Below, one piece after another: positions 16,043 through 23,398 of a DNA stretch of 37,525 nucleotides. A program made the position numbers and the translations under genes. Under the pieces are notes generated by a model. The model made no database searches, was not told where the DNA came from, and worked only from the letters and a program-made list of their open reading frames with translations. Origin of the DNA: an uncultured Mycoplasmatota bacterium (GTDB lineage Bacteria > Bacillota_I > Bacilli_A > RF39 > UBA660); assembly GCA_947643405.1 (NCBI GenBank), contig CANRVY010000016.1, positions 1 to 37,525 of the forward strand, read 5' to 3'. Each line of letters begins with the position of its first letter. Positions within the stretch are counted from its first letter, which is position 1.

Positions 16043-17016
16043 ACGTCACCTCCAATTTGATTTTTCGTTCCACTCGTAATTTTTAAAAATTCTTCTTCTA
16101 AGGAATGCTCTCTACTTTCTATTTCATCTAATTCAAAAATATCTATTAAATATCCATTATCTAGTATCATGATCTTATTACAAACCATTTCTATTTCAGA
16201 CAAAATATGGCTACTAATCAAAACTGAAACCCCCATTGTTTCACAGGCTTTTAAAATAATTTCTCTAAGTTCTTTCATGCCTAAAGGATCTAATCCATTT
16301 GTTGGTTCATCTAATATTAAAAGTTCTGGCTTTTTAATAAGAGCAAGTGCAAATGCTAAACGTTGCTTCATTCCAAGCGAATAATGCTTTACTTTATCCT
16401 GAAGACGATTATTTAATTTTACCATTTTAAGAATATTCTTGACATATTTCATATCAGTGATTCCATTTAACAAACAAGTAATTCTAACATTTTGATAAGC
16501 TGTCAAATGTTCATATAAATTTGGACTTTCTACAATAGAAGCAACTTTTTCCATTGCTTTCTCAAACTCTTTTTTGATATCGAAATTACAAATTGAAATA
16601 GTTCCGTTTGAAGCTTTATAAAGACCTAAAATTGTTTTAATCAGTGTTGTTTTTCCTGCTCCATTTGGGCCTATTAAGCCTACTATTTCCCCTTTATAAA
16701 TGGTTAGACTTAAATTGTGAATAATCTCTTTTGAACCAAACTTTTTACTCACATTTTGAATTTCTAATACTGGTTTCTGATTTTCTTTTTTTACTTTTTT
16801 CTTCCTTTTTCTTTCTCCATTTAATAGTTCTTTAATAGTGACTCCTAGTATTTCAGAAAGAGGTCCCAAATAATAAATATCTGGTGCATTAATTCCTCGT
16901 TCCCATTTTGAAACTGAATTATCAGTAATTCCTAATTTATCACCAATATCTTTTTGAGTGAAACCTTTTTCTTTTCTCAGTTCACTCATAAAATTCCCCA
17001 TCTTTATCTGATCCAT
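16039..17016 (-). CDS. XRE-type HTH fused to an ABC transporter ATPase
   Basis: 325 residues with two joined modules. Residues about 8-60 are a Cro/C1 (XRE) helix-turn-helix (KGFTQKDIGDKLGITDNSVSKWERG). After a very basic linker (KRKKKVKK) an ABC ATPase follows with Walker A GPNGAGKTT (about 116-124), signature YSLGMKQRLA, Walker B LLILDEPTNGLD and a switch His (SSHIL). ATG at 17016 is chosen because AGGAGA lies 6 nt upstream; the ATG pair at 17040 overlaps a TATGAT -10-like box. The gene is coupled to the permease. A DNA-binding ATPase could repress its own operon and respond to transport state; this is inference. Confidence 0.88.
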   Translation of the reverse strand: MDQIKMGNFMSELRKEKGFTQKDIGDKLGITDNSVSKWERGINAPDIYYLGPLSEILGVTIKELLNGERKRKKKVKKENQKPVLEIQNVSKKFGSKEIIHNLSLTIYKGEIVGLIGPNGAGKTTLIKTILGLYKASNGTISICNFDIKKEFEKAMEKVASIVESPNLYEHLTAYQNVRITCLLNGITDMKYVKNILKMVKLNNRLQDKVKHYSLGMKQRLAFALALIKKPELLILDEPTNGLDPLGMKELREIILKACETMGVSVLISSHILSEIEMVCNKIMILDNGYLIDIFELDEIESREHSLEEEFLKITSGTKNQIGGDV

Positions 17017-17055
17017 ATTATCTCTCCTTGCTTCCATCATAGCACAAATTTCCTC

Positions 17056-17083
17056 AAAAAAAACTGACTTATTCCGTCAGTTT
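17056..17083 (-). terminator. Terminator of the peptide-modification operon
   Basis: Perfect 8-bp arms AAACTGAC/GTCAGTTT (17076-17083 and 17061-17068) and T8. The TAA stop (17069-17071) of the methyltransferase gene lies in the loop. It is the only terminator seen between 17.07 and 22.86 kb. Confidence 0.87.
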
Positions 17084-17749
17084 ATATTCTAGTATTAAAA
17101 TGTGATGATTTACTTTTTCAGTTCTAATTTGACGACTAATTTGTTCTCCATAAATTTCATCAAATACAGTTCTCGCTTCTTCCAAACTAGAAAACCAGAA
17201 ATCCGTTTCTAATCTTTGACTGATTTGGAAACCATGTTTTATCAACCAATTATTATAATCTTTAGTTCTTTTGATATGACCTCTTAGTTTTTCAAATTCT
17301 CCTGTACTATCATTTTCAATTAAATAAATCGTTCCATCTGTTTTTAAAACTCTTTTTAATTCTTGAATTACTTTTTCTCTTTTTTCTTCTAAGATAACGG
17401 TTCCAAGCACCCAAGCAGAAACAATAAAATCAAAAGAATTATCTGAAAAATTTAATTTTTCTAAATCGCCTACTTGTAAAATAGAATTGCTTTTATTCGT
17501 CTTAGTTTTTGCTTTTTTGATTTGCTCTTCTGATAAATCAATTCCTATATATGTATTAGATAGTTCCTCTAATAAAGGTAAAAATTTTCCACTTCCACAT
17601 CCAGCATCCAATATTTTTTCACCTTTGATGTTTTTTTTTAAAAAAGTTTCTACTTTTTTCGGATAATCCTCTGCCCTACTAAATATCTCATAAACTTTCT
17701 GTTTTTCATAATAAGCTTTTGATTTACTATTTAACCCACTGCTTTCCAT
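17069..17749 (-). CDS. Class I SAM-dependent methyltransferase (UbiE/Methyltransf_11 type)
   Basis: 226 residues. A Rossmann methyltransferase with motif I ILDAGCGSGKFL, the acidic strand-2 end YIGIDLS, motif LNFSDNSFDFIVSAWVLGTV, and LKRVLKTDGTIYLIE after it. The target is not readable from sequence. ATG 17749 is preferred over ATG 17755, since GAGAGG lies 6 nt before it. The gene overlaps the end of the ATP-grasp gene by 23 nt and is the last of a seven-gene operon, so it probably methylates the same substrate that the ligase and radical SAM enzymes act on. Confidence 0.86.
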   Translation of the reverse strand: MESSGLNSKSKAYYEKQKVYEIFSRAEDYPKKVETFLKKNIKGEKILDAGCGSGKFLPLLEELSNTYIGIDLSEEQIKKAKTKTNKSNSILQVGDLEKLNFSDNSFDFIVSAWVLGTVILEEKREKVIQELKRVLKTDGTIYLIENDSTGEFEKLRGHIKRTKDYNNWLIKHGFQISQRLETDFWFSSLEEARTVFDEIYGEQISRQIRTEKVNHHILILEYKLTE

Positions 17750-18758
17750 ATACATCCTCTCTTTCTGCGGTTTCTGGAAACATCAAATCTACAATATAAC
17801 TTGCTACATTCTGACTTTTACCGAGGGCAGGTCTATGATGCATTTGTAAGCCTGGTACAGTATTGACTTCAATAATTCTGTATGTATCATCATTTTGCTG
17901 TAAAGCGATGTCATGCGTCATAAAGTCTATTCCAACATAAGGTAATCCTGGAAAAGCAGAAAGCACTTTCTTTCCAATTTCAATGACACTTCTATCTGTT
18001 TCATCTGTTTTATCTACACAAACGCCTCCCATAGCAACATTAGAATTTCTTCTAACATAAACTTTTTTTCCTAATAACGGAACAAATTTTCTAGAGATTC
18101 CTTTTTCAGTCAAATAACGATCCATCTCATCATCTATTAAAATCTCACATAACGCATTTGTCCTTGGATGCATTCTTCTATGGTTTTCTATTCCAATTAA
18201 TTCTTCAATTGTATGAATTCCATCTCCAATGACATAAGCTGGATCTCTATTTAATACAGCATATTTTCCCGCTGTTGTTACAAATACTCGATATTCTTTA
18301 GCATCAAAAAATTCTTCTATTAAAATTGGGGCTTCTGTTCCATATTTTTCTTCTAAAAATCCTAAAACTTTTTCGATATCTTCCAGTCTCTTTAAGTTTA
18401 AATAAACATCATAACCATGAGAACCATGTACAGGCTTTAATACAACTGGCCCATCTAGAATTTCAAAAGCTCTAATAATAGAAGCTTTTTCTTTTGCCTT
18501 AAAAACTTCCCCAATTGGTACTGAAATATGATTCTGTTCTAATATTTTTTTCGCAATTCCTTTATTCCCAGCAAGTACAGATACATGATAAGGGGTAATG
18601 GATGAATCTCGGTCATAAATTAATTCTTGATGTTCTTTGAACGTTGCTTTAATTAGTTCTAATTTTTCATCAATAACTTCAACATAAATTCCTCTTTTAA
18701 GTAATTCATAAATAAGTATCTTTTGATTGGTGTGCAAATTCTTAAAAACATTTTCCAT
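17727..18758 (-). CDS. ATP-grasp ligase, GshF/cyanophycin-synthetase-like
   Basis: 343 residues. The N-terminal 80 residues and ATP-grasp core resemble the C-terminal half of bifunctional glutathione synthetase GshF, but no glutamate-cysteine ligase half is present. Visible elements are VLKPVHGSHG (ATP-binding Lys108 and glycine loop), LIEEFF (148-150), PAYVIGDGIHTIEELI, VRRNSNVAMGG, and metal ligands Asp278 (GIDFM) and Glu297/Asn299 (IIEVN). ATP-grasp enzymes activate a carboxylate as acyl phosphate and join it to an amine, hydroxyl or thiol. It begins 3 nt after the charged small-protein gene, so that protein is the likely substrate, although free amino acids or thiols are alternatives. Confidence 0.87.
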   Translation of the reverse strand: MENVFKNLHTNQKILIYELLKRGIYVEVIDEKLELIKATFKEHQELIYDRDSSITPYHVSVLAGNKGIAKKILEQNHISVPIGEVFKAKEKASIIRAFEILDGPVVLKPVHGSHGYDVYLNLKRLEDIEKVLGFLEEKYGTEAPILIEEFFDAKEYRVFVTTAGKYAVLNRDPAYVIGDGIHTIEELIGIENHRRMHPRTNALCEILIDDEMDRYLTEKGISRKFVPLLGKKVYVRRNSNVAMGGVCVDKTDETDRSVIEIGKKVLSAFPGLPYVGIDFMTHDIALQQNDDTYRIIEVNTVPGLQMHHRPALGKSQNVASYIVDLMFPETAEREDVYGKQWVK

Positions 18759-18761
18759 AAA

Positions 18762-19190
18762 CTACCATCTAGACTCTCCACGAGATTCTCCACAACTATA
18801 TCCCCATCCATCATAGGAATGATAGGTGCTTCTACTTTCACTACCTCTACTTTCTGAACTAAATCCAGAAGAAGTTCCACGTATTGGTTTTGAAACTTCT
18901 TGTTTTTTAGTTTTTACTAACTGCTTTGCTCTATTGAACGCCTTTTCGATCGCATCATTTTCTTTCTTTACTGCTTCCGCTTCTTTTTTTAATTCTTCTT
19001 GTCTTTGAACTTCTTCAGCTTCTTTTTTCAAACTTCTTAATTCTTGTAACATTTTTTGTCTACGACTTAACTCATCTGTCATAAATTGATTTTGTTTATT
19101 TGGATTTTCTGGAATTTGTTCTATTGCTTCAATCAATTTATCAATATCTTCTATACTATTAAATTTCAGACTTATAAAATCTGATTTCAT
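18762..19190 (-). CDS. Small charged protein with Ser/Glu/Arg/Gly tail, candidate modified peptide
   Basis: 142 residues, no recognised family. Residues 1-30 look like a small folded segment, 38-95 form a highly charged coiled coil (runs of Lys and Glu), and 103-142 are a low-complexity tail. The tail contains the repeats SESRG, SESRS, GESRG and ESRW around the aromatic piece YHSYDGWGYSCG and ends in Trp. It sits between a DUF3419-like transferase (4 nt after its stop) and an ATP-grasp gene (3 nt before its start). A leader-like front with a repetitive modifiable tail next to modifying enzymes fits a RiPP-type precursor or a protein scaffold. Function is unproven. Confidence 0.72.
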   Translation of the reverse strand: MKSDFISLKFNSIEDIDKLIEAIEQIPENPNKQNQFMTDELSRRQKMLQELRSLKKEAEEVQRQEELKKEAEAVKKENDAIEKAFNRAKQLVKTKKQEVSKPIRGTSSGFSSESRGSESRSTYHSYDGWGYSCGESRGESRW

Positions 19191-19194
19191 ATAA

Positions 19195-20085
19195 TCACTC
19201 CTCTATATATAAGATTTTATCTTGTTTCTTCTTTCCAATTACACTTGGAAATGTAATTTCTTTCACATTTGAAAATACACTTTTTACTTTTTCCATATCA
19301 TCTACAACACTTCTAATATTTCCTACATCATACTGATAAACAAAAAATAATTTTCCATTTTTTGATAGTTTTTTCTTTAGCGGATTTATAATCTCATCTT
19401 GATAATTTTCTAACAAATTTTTATTAAACATAGAACTTAAATAATCAGAAATATTAGATAGAAATATAAAATCATAGTGATTCCCACAATGATTCTTTAA
19501 ATCTAATAAGGAACTTTCTAAAAATGTAATCTGAACTCCTTTTATATTCTGTTTTAAACTTTGAAAAAAATTTTCATTTAAATAAAGATTGCTCATCAAT
19601 TTTTTTTCATTTGTATCATATAAATTATGAAATAATGGACTATTTCTAAGCACATTCCCATTATAATGAACCTCTTTATATAATTCTTTCCAAAAATTAG
19701 AAACTGTTTTATTTAAATATCTTGAAAGTTTTACATATAACTTGTAGTCCATTGCATGACTATTATTTTCTAACAAAAAATAATTTAAGAAGTCTTGATA
19801 AGATAACTCTTTTACAGCAGCTATTTTTAAATTCAAAAAATAATATGTGAAAACATTAATATCAAAAGTTTCTATATTTTTACTTCCTAACAATATTGCA
19901 TTTAAAACATGGTCTCCTGATCCACATACTGTCAATATTTTTTTATTTTGAAATTCAATCTTAGAATAATATCCAGCTACATTTTCTGTTGTAAAAGAAT
20001 ATAACTTAGAATAAGTACCATACTTTTCTTTTAAAGGGATACCATTTATTAATTCTTTTGCTTTTTTAATATGGATGTTTTCCAA
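19195..20085 (-). CDS. DUF3419/BtaA-like SAM-dependent transferase
   Basis: 296 residues. A Rossmann core with ILTVCGSGDHVLNAILLGS, ETFDINVFTYYFLNLKIAA and then SYQDFLNYF closely follows the pattern of DUF3419/BtaA proteins, which transfer the 3-amino-3-carboxypropyl group of SAM rather than methyl. A later strand YDFIFLSNISDYL and GKLFFVYQYD complete the fold. No ATG is available. TTG 20085 is chosen because GGTGA lies 5 nt upstream; GTG 20097 is the alternative. It overlaps the end of the upstream radical SAM gene. Whether it moves methyl or aminocarboxypropyl, and onto what, is open. Confidence 0.72.
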   Translation of the reverse strand: MENIHIKKAKELINGIPLKEKYGTYSKLYSFTTENVAGYYSKIEFQNKKILTVCGSGDHVLNAILLGSKNIETFDINVFTYYFLNLKIAAVKELSYQDFLNYFLLENNSHAMDYKLYVKLSRYLNKTVSNFWKELYKEVHYNGNVLRNSPLFHNLYDTNEKKLMSNLYLNENFFQSLKQNIKGVQITFLESSLLDLKNHCGNHYDFIFLSNISDYLSSMFNKNLLENYQDEIINPLKKKLSKNGKLFFVYQYDVGNIRSVVDDMEKVKSVFSNVKEITFPSVIGKKKQDKILYIEE

Positions 20086-20974
20086 TACATTCACCACATT
20101 TCTGTTTTTGTAAAAATTCTCTCCAATTAGAATCTTGAAATAATTCTTCTAGTGTATGATTTTTTAAAGTTCTCTTTGTCAAATAAGAAGAAGATTTTGT
20201 TACTAACCAACTACAAGGAGCAATATTTCCTTTATCATTAATATATATAAATTTGTTACCTGCTGGACAAGCTTCAATATGCTCATCAATTTTCTTGCTC
20301 CAATTATAATTAATTTTTATACTGTCTACATATTTCTTTTGATAAAATTCTATTTCTTCTTCTATTTCTTTTAATGATTTTGTGATAACAAAAGATTTAT
20401 CTCCATCCATTCTACCAACTGGTTCCATAACTGAAAAAATAATTTCTGATACTTCTAATTCTTTTGCTTTTTCAATAATCTTTAAAATTCTATCTTGATT
20501 GCCTTTATATAAAACAGTCCCAATTCGAATATATTGATTGCTTTCTTTTAAATTCTTAATTCCTTCTACTGTTCTATCATAAGTGTTTTTTCCTCTTACT
20601 TGCTCATGAATTTCTTTTATATCACCATCCAAACTGACATGAACCATTTCTAATGTTATATTTCTGAACTCTTTAGCTTTTTCTTTCGTTATTAAAGAGG
20701 CATTTGTAGAAACATCTACTTTCATTCCTAGAGCAACGGCATATTTTAAAAGTTCTATTAAATCATTTCTTATAAAAGGTTCTCCTCCTGTTATCTTTAA
20801 ATATTTAAAATCATGATTCCACAAATCATCAATCACTTTTTTGCACTCTTTTAGTGTTAGTTCACTCTTTTTTGAACCACATCCTGAACTAAAAATACAA
20901 TATTTACAAGCATAATTGCACCGATTTGTAATTTCCCATAATACCCTTCCACTATTTCTTGGAATTCGGAACAT
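20066..20974 (-). CDS. Radical SAM enzyme with SPASM/twitch C-terminus (peptide-maturase type)
   Basis: 302 residues. The cluster motif CNYACKYC (Cys19, Cys23, Cys26) follows VLWEITNR, and the SAM-binding GGEPF motif follows. The C-terminal part has Cys236, then a GNIAPCSW strand pair (Cys254), then Cys293 and Cys296 in CGEC, a twitch/SPASM arrangement for an auxiliary Fe-S cluster as in PqqE, AlbA or anSME-like enzymes that act on peptides. ATG 20974 is preferred (GGTGGAGAG upstream); upstream ATG 21004 is possible and would deepen the overlap with the kinase gene. It probably modifies a peptide in this operon. Confidence 0.86.
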   Translation of the reverse strand: MFRIPRNSGRVLWEITNRCNYACKYCIFSSGCGSKKSELTLKECKKVIDDLWNHDFKYLKITGGEPFIRNDLIELLKYAVALGMKVDVSTNASLITKEKAKEFRNITLEMVHVSLDGDIKEIHEQVRGKNTYDRTVEGIKNLKESNQYIRIGTVLYKGNQDRILKIIEKAKELEVSEIIFSVMEPVGRMDGDKSFVITKSLKEIEEEIEFYQKKYVDSIKINYNWSKKIDEHIEACPAGNKFIYINDKGNIAPCSWLVTKSSSYLTKRTLKNHTLEELFQDSNWREFLQKQKCGECIGKHPY

Positions 20975-21533
20975 ACATTGCACACTCTCCACCTTCTTCC
21001 TCATTTGTTATTTTAAAATATAAGAATGTTGGATTTTCTTCTTTGTATTGTTTTAAAATTTCATCTATATTTTCTTGTTCTTGTAACAGCATTCTATTTT
21101 TTATTTCATCTTCTCTTAAATCAATACCACTAACTCTTTTTAGTCTTGTTTTAGAACTTGCTTCTACAATAATGAGTGCATCTAAAAACGGTAATAAATG
21201 GTCTTGTATGAGAAGTGCCCATTCTATCAAAACATAATCATAAGGACATCGCTTTAATTCTCGAATTAAAAATTCATATAATATTTTTTTATATTTTGTC
21301 ATCGCTTCTGGATTTTTATAAATAATGTCATTTAGGTCTTTTCCAGTCCAATTACCTTTTAAATTTAAAATTGTTTCTAAACGATTTCGATATTTATAAT
21401 TACTTTTGATTAAATTTCTTCTAAACTTATCTACTTCTAAAAAATAGCAATTTTTTAATTTTTTTTGAATTTGATTTCCAATATAAGTTTTCCCAGCACC
21501 CATATAACCAGTAATTCCAATTATTTTACTCAT
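20952..21533 (-). CDS. P-loop kinase related to dephospho-CoA kinase
   Basis: 193 residues. Walker A GYMGAGKT (9-16), a DKFRRN substrate-side motif, VLIEWALL in place of the CoaE 'PLLFE' strand, then ALIIVEASSKTRLKR and an NRMLLQEQ helix: the overall CoaE/NMP-kinase plan with diverged substrate residues. ATG 21533 overlaps the stop of the B12-radical SAM gene; ATG 21548 is an alternative. A housekeeping CoaE would not be expected inside such an operon, so it may phosphorylate a pathway intermediate; this is inference. Confidence 0.75.
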   Translation of the reverse strand: MSKIIGITGYMGAGKTYIGNQIQKKLKNCYFLEVDKFRRNLIKSNYKYRNRLETILNLKGNWTGKDLNDIIYKNPEAMTKYKKILYEFLIRELKRCPYDYVLIEWALLIQDHLLPFLDALIIVEASSKTRLKRVSGIDLREDEIKNRMLLQEQENIDEILKQYKEENPTFLYFKITNEEEGGECAMYVPNSKK

Positions 21534-22860
21534 ACCAACACATCCCATACTTCATTGGAACCATAGATACAAATTTTTGATTTTGATTAAAATCATTATA
21601 AATTCTCCAATCCTGATCTTCTATAAAAACCAAATAATTTTGTTTTTCTAACTGGTGCAAAAATAACAAGATTTCCTTTTGATAGTACAAGTTCTTAGAA
21701 CCACTTGTACTATGAATATAACCACTTACTTGTTCTTTTGGATTTTCATATGTCACTGGCGTTCCTGGACGATATGCCAAATAATGAAGCCGTATTTCAT
21801 GTGGCAACAAATCTAAAATTAAATTTTTTGTCTGGTTAAAATCTTCTAATGTACATCCTGGATAATCTAAAATAAAACTTGTTCGAACACGAAAACCAAT
21901 TTCTTTCACCTCCTTTATTACTTGTCTTATGTAAGTAATGCTCATGGGCTTTCCCATCTTTTTTAAAATTTCTTCACTTCCAGATTCAATTCCAAAATGA
22001 ATCCAGCGAAATCCAACTTCATACATCAGTTTAAACAATTCTTTGTCATAATGAGCAATGCTTGATAAACATCCTAATAAAATAGATAGTTTTCTTTTTT
22101 TAATCTCTATACAAATATCTCTCATTCTTTCTTTAGAAATTGTCATATTATCATCTAAAAAGATAACTTTCTTCTTATGATATTGTGTAACTAAAATTTC
22201 TAATTCGTCCACTACATCTTTCACACTTCTACTTTGAAATTGGTGAAAAAAGTAGGGTGTACTACAATATTTGCACTTGCCATCACAACCTCTTGAAGTA
22301 ATCATACTAGCAGTATCCATATAATTATGAAAATCAATCATTGAATAATCTGGTATAGGTAAACTTTTATAATTTCCTTGGGTAAATTTTCTTTCTGTTT
22401 TAAATATACGATTATTTTCACAAATGACTAAATTAGGTATTTGCTTTAAAGTTTTTATATTAAAAATATTCTCTAATACAGGAATCAAAATTTCATCATA
22501 AATTCCACATATAATGATGCTTGCTCCTGCATTTATAAATCGCTCTGGAAAATAAGTAGGCGTTTTTCCAATTAATACAAACTTTTTTTCAGCCCCATAT
22601 TTTTTGATTAGCTCTAATAAATATTCAGCTGCTTCAGTTGTGTGAAGTGGAATTTGATAATCAATAAGAACAACAGCAATATCTATGTTTTGATAAATAT
22701 TATTTGGAATTTCTTTTACGTTTAAAGCGTCCATATCTAAAAATGTTGTTTTAAAATGTTTTTTTATTAAAGTAGCAACTTCTAAAACATCTAAAGGAGG
22801 AGCTAATAATGAACTATTTGTAAATGGTATATTGGGTGGATTAATAACTAAAACATTCAT
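21526..22860 (-). CDS. B12-binding-type radical SAM enzyme (class B / BchE-like)
   Basis: 444 residues. The N-terminal 140 residues resemble a cobalamin-binding domain (MNVLVINPPN, then IGKTPTYFPE), but the DxHxxG motif that supplies the cobalt-ligating His is not visible, so B12 may bind base-off without it or not at all. The radical SAM domain has SRGCDGKCKYC (Cys192, Cys196, Cys199), FLDDNMT and HFGIESGSEEILKKMGK. Such enzymes often methylate unactivated carbons or rearrange them. It is the first gene of the operon, with AGAAGG before ATG and a promoter upstream overlapping an inverted repeat. Confidence 0.87.
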   Translation of the reverse strand: MNVLVINPPNIPFTNSSLLAPPLDVLEVATLIKKHFKTTFLDMDALNVKEIPNNIYQNIDIAVVLIDYQIPLHTTEAAEYLLELIKKYGAEKKFVLIGKTPTYFPERFINAGASIIICGIYDEILIPVLENIFNIKTLKQIPNLVICENNRIFKTERKFTQGNYKSLPIPDYSMIDFHNYMDTASMITSRGCDGKCKYCSTPYFFHQFQSRSVKDVVDELEILVTQYHKKKVIFLDDNMTISKERMRDICIEIKKRKLSILLGCLSSIAHYDKELFKLMYEVGFRWIHFGIESGSEEILKKMGKPMSITYIRQVIKEVKEIGFRVRTSFILDYPGCTLEDFNQTKNLILDLLPHEIRLHYLAYRPGTPVTYENPKEQVSGYIHSTSGSKNLYYQKEILLFLHQLEKQNYLVFIEDQDWRIYNDFNQNQKFVSMVPMKYGMCWYE

Positions 22861-22883
22861 AAGATTTCCTTCTTTCTAAATTC

Positions 22884-22912
22884 ATTTTATTATTTGTAAC
22901 TTTATAAGTAAA
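22884..22912 (-). promoter_or_regulatory. Promoter of the seven-gene operon
   Basis: Minus strand -35 TTTACT (22912-22907), 17-nt spacer, -10 TAAAAT (22889-22884). The -35 lies inside one arm of the 22903-22950 inverted repeat. Confidence 0.6.
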
Positions 22913-22950
22913 ATATATATTGTTTATTTTAGTTATAATTTTTACTTATA
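22903..22950. repeat. Perfect 11-bp inverted repeat, candidate operator
   Basis: Arms TATAAGTAAAA (22903-22913) and TTTTACTTATA (22940-22950), 26 nt apart, between the divergent operon promoter and the deoxyribosyltransferase promoter. No T run follows, so a regulator site is more likely than a terminator. Confidence 0.65.
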
Positions 22951-22955
22951 TGACG

Positions 22956-22984
22956 TTGTTTTTATAATTGATTTGAGATAAAAT
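22956..22984 (+). promoter_or_regulatory. Promoter of the deoxyribosyltransferase-like gene
   Basis: Plus strand TTGTTT (22956-22961), 17-nt spacer, TAAAAT (22979-22984), then AGGAGG and ATG at 23003. Confidence 0.65.
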
Positions 22985-23002
22985 GTAAATAGGAGGAAAT
23001 CT

Positions 23003-23373
23003 ATGAAAATTTATATTGCACATTCAAAAAAATCCCTTATCAAAAGGAACTATATGAACCAATTATAAATAGTAATTTATATCAAAACCACACTTTTATT
23101 TTTCCACATCTTAAAACAGAAAAAAGTGAAAACACACGTGAATTTTATAAAACTTTAGATATTATTTTTGCTGAAGTTTCACTTGCTGGAACAGGTCTTG
23201 GCATTGAACTTGGTTGGGCATTTGATGATAATACACCTATTTATTGTTTTTATAAAAAAGGCTCTAAAATTGCGAATTCTTTACAATGTATAACTTCAAA
23301 CTTCTTTGAATATGAAACAGAAGAAGAAATGATAAAACTTATGGAAAATATATTAAATGAAATAGAACAATAA
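23003..23373 (+). pseudogene. Nucleoside 2-deoxyribosyltransferase-like gene, one-base frameshift
   Basis: Starts with a strong AGGAGG and MKIYIAHSK, then leaves frame in a run of seven A (about 23026-23032). One more A would restore the frame through IPYQKELYEP, FIFPHLKTEK and the signature TGLGIELGWAFDDNTPIYC to a natural TAA. Restored length is about 123 residues, as in small nucleoside 2-deoxyribosyltransferases, which exchange bases on deoxynucleosides; the Glu of GIELGWA is the expected nucleophile. A single homopolymer change may be true inactivation, slippage rescue, or an assembly error. It is divergent from the radical SAM operon. Confidence 0.78.
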
Positions 23374-23376
23374 ATT

Positions 23377-23398
23377 AAAAAAAAGAATATCCTTTTTT
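23377..23398 (+). terminator. Possible terminator after the deoxyribosyltransferase gene
   Basis: Weak all-A/T stem AAAAAAG/CTTTTTT with a 6-nt loop and the arm itself as T run, 4 nt after the stop codon. Confidence 0.4.

Noticed and set aside
20952-21533. Calling this gene coaE outright
   Set aside because: The substrate-side residues differ from dephospho-CoA kinases and the setting is a modification operon; only the fold relation is claimed.
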